Assembly (NCBI GenBank): GCA_947165615.1
Contig: CAMVBD010000047.1
Coordinates: 1 to 7,934 of the forward strand
Origin: an uncultured Clostridia bacterium
Lineage (GTDB): Bacteria; Bacillota; Clostridia; Oscillospirales; Acutalibacteraceae
Length of the DNA stretch: 7,934 bases
Reading direction: 5' to 3'
The notes below the pieces were generated by a model. It saw nothing but the letters and a program-made list of their open reading frames with translations, was not told where the DNA came from and did no database searches. How positions within the stretch are numbered: the stretch's first letter is position 1; each line of letters starts with the position of its first letter. This document shows positions 6,142-7,934 of this stretch, one piece after another. The translations under genes and the position numbers were made by a program.

Positions 6142-6708
6142 ATGAACGTAAAAGAAAATCAGCGCGCGCGGCTGTCCAAAAAGATGTTTCAGACGGCGCT
6201 GCTGGATCTGCTGGAGGAAAGGGGAGGGATCGAAAAGATCTCTGTGCGGGAATTGTGCGGGCGGGCGGAGCTGAACCGCTCCACCTTTTACGCGCATTAC
6301 GCCGAGCCGAGGGAGGTGCTGGCCGAAGCGGAGGAGGAGATCCTGACAAAAACGGAGGACTATATCCGAAAGGTTGGGGCGCAGGCGCAGGGCGGCGGCA
6401 AGGAGTTTATCGCTTCTTTTCTGCGGTATATCCGCGAAAACGACCATACCTTCCGCGTGCTGCTTGTCACCGCGGCGGATCCGGCCTTCAAGAACCGGTT
6501 CGTACAGCTCTCTTTTTTGCAGCTCTTTCAATACCTGCAAATCGAAACCGCGGCAGAACAGCAGCAATATATCTATTCGTATCTGCTGAACGGCAGTCTC
6601 GGCGTGATCACCCAGTGGATCCGCTCCGATTACGCGATCCCCGTTTCCGGGATCGTGGACCTTCTCTTTACGCTGAACGCCTCCGCGATCGCGTCCCTTG
6701 TAAAATGA
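6142..6708 (+). CDS. TetR/AcrR-family transcriptional regulator
   Basis: Encodes 188 residues, a normal TetR length. The N-terminal DNA-binding domain is clear: ALLDLLEERGGIEKISV (19-35), then the helix-turn-helix VRELCGRAELNRSTFYAHY (35-53), closely matching the pattern of Firmicutes short TetR proteins with the TetR_C_7/8-type ligand domain. The C-terminal 130 residues are helical and would bind an effector, perhaps the imported glycoside or a product of it. It is divergent from the symporter operon with a shared operator, so repression of that operon and autoregulation are inferred. The ribosome binding site is weak (GGGA, 7 nt before ATG). An out-of-frame ATG AGA TGA (6137-6145) overlaps the start as ATGA, which could tune initiation or be chance. 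Ends TGA 6706-6708. Confidence 0.92.
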   Translation: MNVKENQRARLSKKMFQTALLDLLEERGGIEKISVRELCGRAELNRSTFYAHYAEPREVLAEAEEEILTKTEDYIRKVGAQAQGGGKEFIASFLRYIRENDHTFRVLLVTAADPAFKNRFVQLSFLQLFQYLQIETAAEQQQYIYSYLLNGSLGVITQWIRSDYAIPVSGIVDLLFTLNASAIASLVK

Positions 6709-6835
6709 ACCGGCCCATCAGACGGCGGAAGACAAAAAGAAGAAATTTTGGACGCCGTCCCGCAGCTTTTCTTCAAAATCTGCCTCTTTTTCAACAAAAC
6801 GGGCGCGAACCTCAGTTCTGTGCTCTGCAAGTGAT

Positions 6836-6874
6836 AAAAGAATGCTCCCCGCCGCGAAGGAGAGCATTCTTTTT
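6836..6874. terminator. Bidirectional intrinsic terminator between regulator and membrane methyltransferase
   Basis: AAAAGAATGCTC (6836-6847) pairs with GAGCATTCTTTT (6862-6873) over 12 bp around a 14-nt GC-rich loop. There is a T-run on the plus side (6870-6874) and a TTTT run on the minus side. It lies 128 nt after the regulator stop and 10 nt after the methyltransferase stop at 6885, so it serves both convergent genes. Confidence 0.9.
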
Positions 6875-6884
6875 GACAAACCGC

Positions 6885-7934
6885 TTATTCGTGCAGTTCC
6901 GCGATGGCAATATAGCCGAGCAGTCCGCCCCAGTGATAAAAGCAGTTGCTGCTCTCGTGACAGCCGGAGAAAAACGCTTTCTCCTGATCGGACCGGGAAA
7001 GCGTGAAAGTATTTATTATTTTCCCGACGAGGAGCGTCGACCCGGCAAGCCCGAGCCATTTGGCTTCTTTTTTGCCCATAAACGCGCCGTCCGCCGTGTC
7101 GATCAGCCGGACGTCTTCGTATCCCTGCGCTTTCAGCGCTTTCACAAAGGCGTTCATATCGCCGTAGCGGGCTGCGCTCATCAGGTCGTGGATCGCAAAG
7201 GAGCCGCCTTTTTTCAGCACGCGCAGGGTCTCCAGCAGGAGCTGCTGCTTGTCGTGCCCGGCGATGTTGTGATAGACGTAGTTGCTCGTTACCGCGTCGA
7301 AGCTTTCATCCGGGAACGGCAAACGGATCGCGTTGCCCTCCGTAAAACGGACGTTCGGTACGCCCTCCGCTTTCGCGTTTTCCTCGCAGCGCTTCTTCGA
7401 AAAGACCGCCCTGTACGCGCCGGACCAGATATCACAGCCGACCATCTCCGCTTTCGGGTTCCGCTTCGCGGCGGCGATCGTCAGCGCGCCGCTGCCGCAG
7501 CCCACGTCCAGCCCCGTGCCGCCCTCCGGCAGTTTGACGTATTTGGCGGTGCCGTCGATGATCGTCTTCGCCAGCTTGCGCTTCCCGTTATAGTCAAACG
7601 TGCGGTGCAGGGCGGCCATCCAGCACGTATAAAACAGTAAAACGAGCGTGCCGGCGCCGAACAGAATGGCGCAGATCAGCCGCGGCGTTCCCTGTAAAAT
7701 CATTCCCGTCGCGCCGAAAAGCAAAAACAGGACGAACGCGGCGAGCGTTCCGCCGGACAGCCCTATGACCATACTTTTCGGCACCCAGTTCTTATAGTCG
7801 CTTCGCTCCTGAATGACGTCGCTGTCGCTCCTTATTGAGTCGCTTCGCTCCTGAATGACGTCGCTGTCGCTCCTTATTGAGTCGCTTCGCTCCTGAATGA
7901 CGTCGCTGTCGCTCCTTATTGAGTCGCTTCGCTC
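6885..7934 (-). CDS. Membrane-anchored class I SAM-dependent methyltransferase (5' end not visible)
   Basis: The certain part is 299 codons from GTG 7784 to TAA 6887-6885. Numbering from that GTG, two hydrophobic segments (about 5-27 and 35-58) form an N-terminal anchor, followed by a Rossmann methyltransferase domain: GLDVGCGSG (91-99), GCDIW (116-120, SAM ribose acid), EGNAIRLPF (149-157) and FDAVTSNYVYHNI (162-174). The catalytic domain would face the cytoplasm; the acceptor is unknown. Start problem: GTG 7784 and ATG 7772 lack a ribosome binding site, and the same frame stays open upstream through YKNW, which looks native to the protein (YKNWVPK), and then through the 42-bp repeats to the window edge. 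None of those upstream codons is ATG, GTG or TTG. I therefore extend it as 5'-partial; 6885-7784 is the conservative model. Convergent to the regulator across a terminator. Confidence 0.85.
   Translation of the reverse strand, partial: ERSDSIRSDSDVIQERSDSIRSDSDVIQERSDSIRSDSDVIQERSDYKNWVPKSMVIGLSGGTLAAFVLFLLFGATGMILQGTPRLICAILFGAGTLVLLFYTCWMAALHRTFDYNGKRKLAKTIIDGTAKYVKLPEGGTGLDVGCGSGALTIAAAKRNPKAEMVGCDIWSGAYRAVFSKKRCEENAKAEGVPNVRFTEGNAIRLPFPDESFDAVTSNYVYHNIAGHDKQQLLLETLRVLKKGGSFAIHDLMSAARYGDMNAFVKALKAQGYEDVRLIDTADGAFMGKKEAKWLGLAGSTLLVGKIINTFTLSRSDQEKAFFSGCHESSNCFYHWGGLLGYIAIAELHE
7797..7934. repeat. Perfect 42-bp tandem repeat, three full copies and a partial one
   Basis: Copies lie at 7797-7838, 7839-7880 and 7881-7922 without a mismatch, then 12 bases of a fourth copy to the window end. 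Each unit is two similar 21-nt halves beginning GTCGCTTCGCTCCT and GTCGCTGTCGCTCCT. On the minus strand the unit is 14 codons, ERSDSIRSDSDVIQ, open and in frame with the methyltransferase. Copies are directly adjacent with no unique spacers, so this is a minisatellite, not CRISPR. Confidence 0.97.

Noticed and set aside
6255..7640. A 461-codon plus-strand open frame over the regulator and the membrane methyltransferase
   Set aside because: It runs in a different frame from the regulator and antisense to the methyltransferase, crosses the terminator, and has no recognisable domain.
7797..7934. CRISPR array
   Set aside because: The repeats are contiguous, with no unique spacers between them, and no cas gene is present.

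Overview
The window looks like a piece of chromosome from an uncultured, moderately GC-rich Firmicute (Clostridia type, probably a gut lineage). This is inference from four things: consensus sigma-A promoters (TTGACA, 17 bp, TATAAT-like), GGAGG-type ribosome binding sites, U-tailed intrinsic terminators, and the families present (GPH sugar symporter, GH78 rhamnosidase, short TetR regulator). No rRNA, tRNA, CRISPR array, insertion sequence or phage gene was seen.

Layout. At 2-106 (+) lies the last 34 codons of an unidentified gene. It ends at a strong bidirectional terminator (117-147) shared with a convergent minus-strand pair. That pair is a class I SAM-dependent methyltransferase (818-1672, -) followed by a small conserved protein of unknown function (235-732, -). 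Each has its own near-consensus promoter. Between 1673 and 1931 are the methyltransferase promoter and a strand-specific terminator for the next operon.

The central 1.9-6.0 kb is a minus-strand glycoside-use operon: a GPH/MelB-type symporter (4453-5997) and, overlapping it by ATGA, a GH78 alpha-L-rhamnosidase (1931-4456). The rhamnosidase has no visible signal peptide. The likely scheme is that the symporter imports a rhamnosylated glycoside and the rhamnosidase releases L-rhamnose in the cytoplasm. A TetR-family regulator (6142-6708, +) is divergently transcribed. The two promoters face each other and overlap, and an ACACTTT/AAAGTGT inverted repeat covers both -10 boxes, so the regulator probably represses both itself and the operon. 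The rhamnosidase is interrupted by one in-frame TAG at codon 208 with the frame otherwise intact, so it is a fresh nonsense allele, a sequence error, or a read-through case.

The right end carries a membrane-anchored class I methyltransferase (-), convergent to the regulator across a second bidirectional terminator (6836-6874). Upstream of it the window runs into a perfect 42-bp tandem repeat (7797-7934). The repeat is a multiple of three, stays open in the methyltransferase frame, and would encode a repeated 14-residue acidic/arginine-rich extension. The window stops inside this array, so the true start of this gene is not visible.

I do not see a complete undescribed system. The items most worth following up are the in-frame repeat array, the amber codon in the rhamnosidase, the operator shared by facing promoters, and a hairpin placed exactly between ribosome binding site and start codon of the 165-residue gene.
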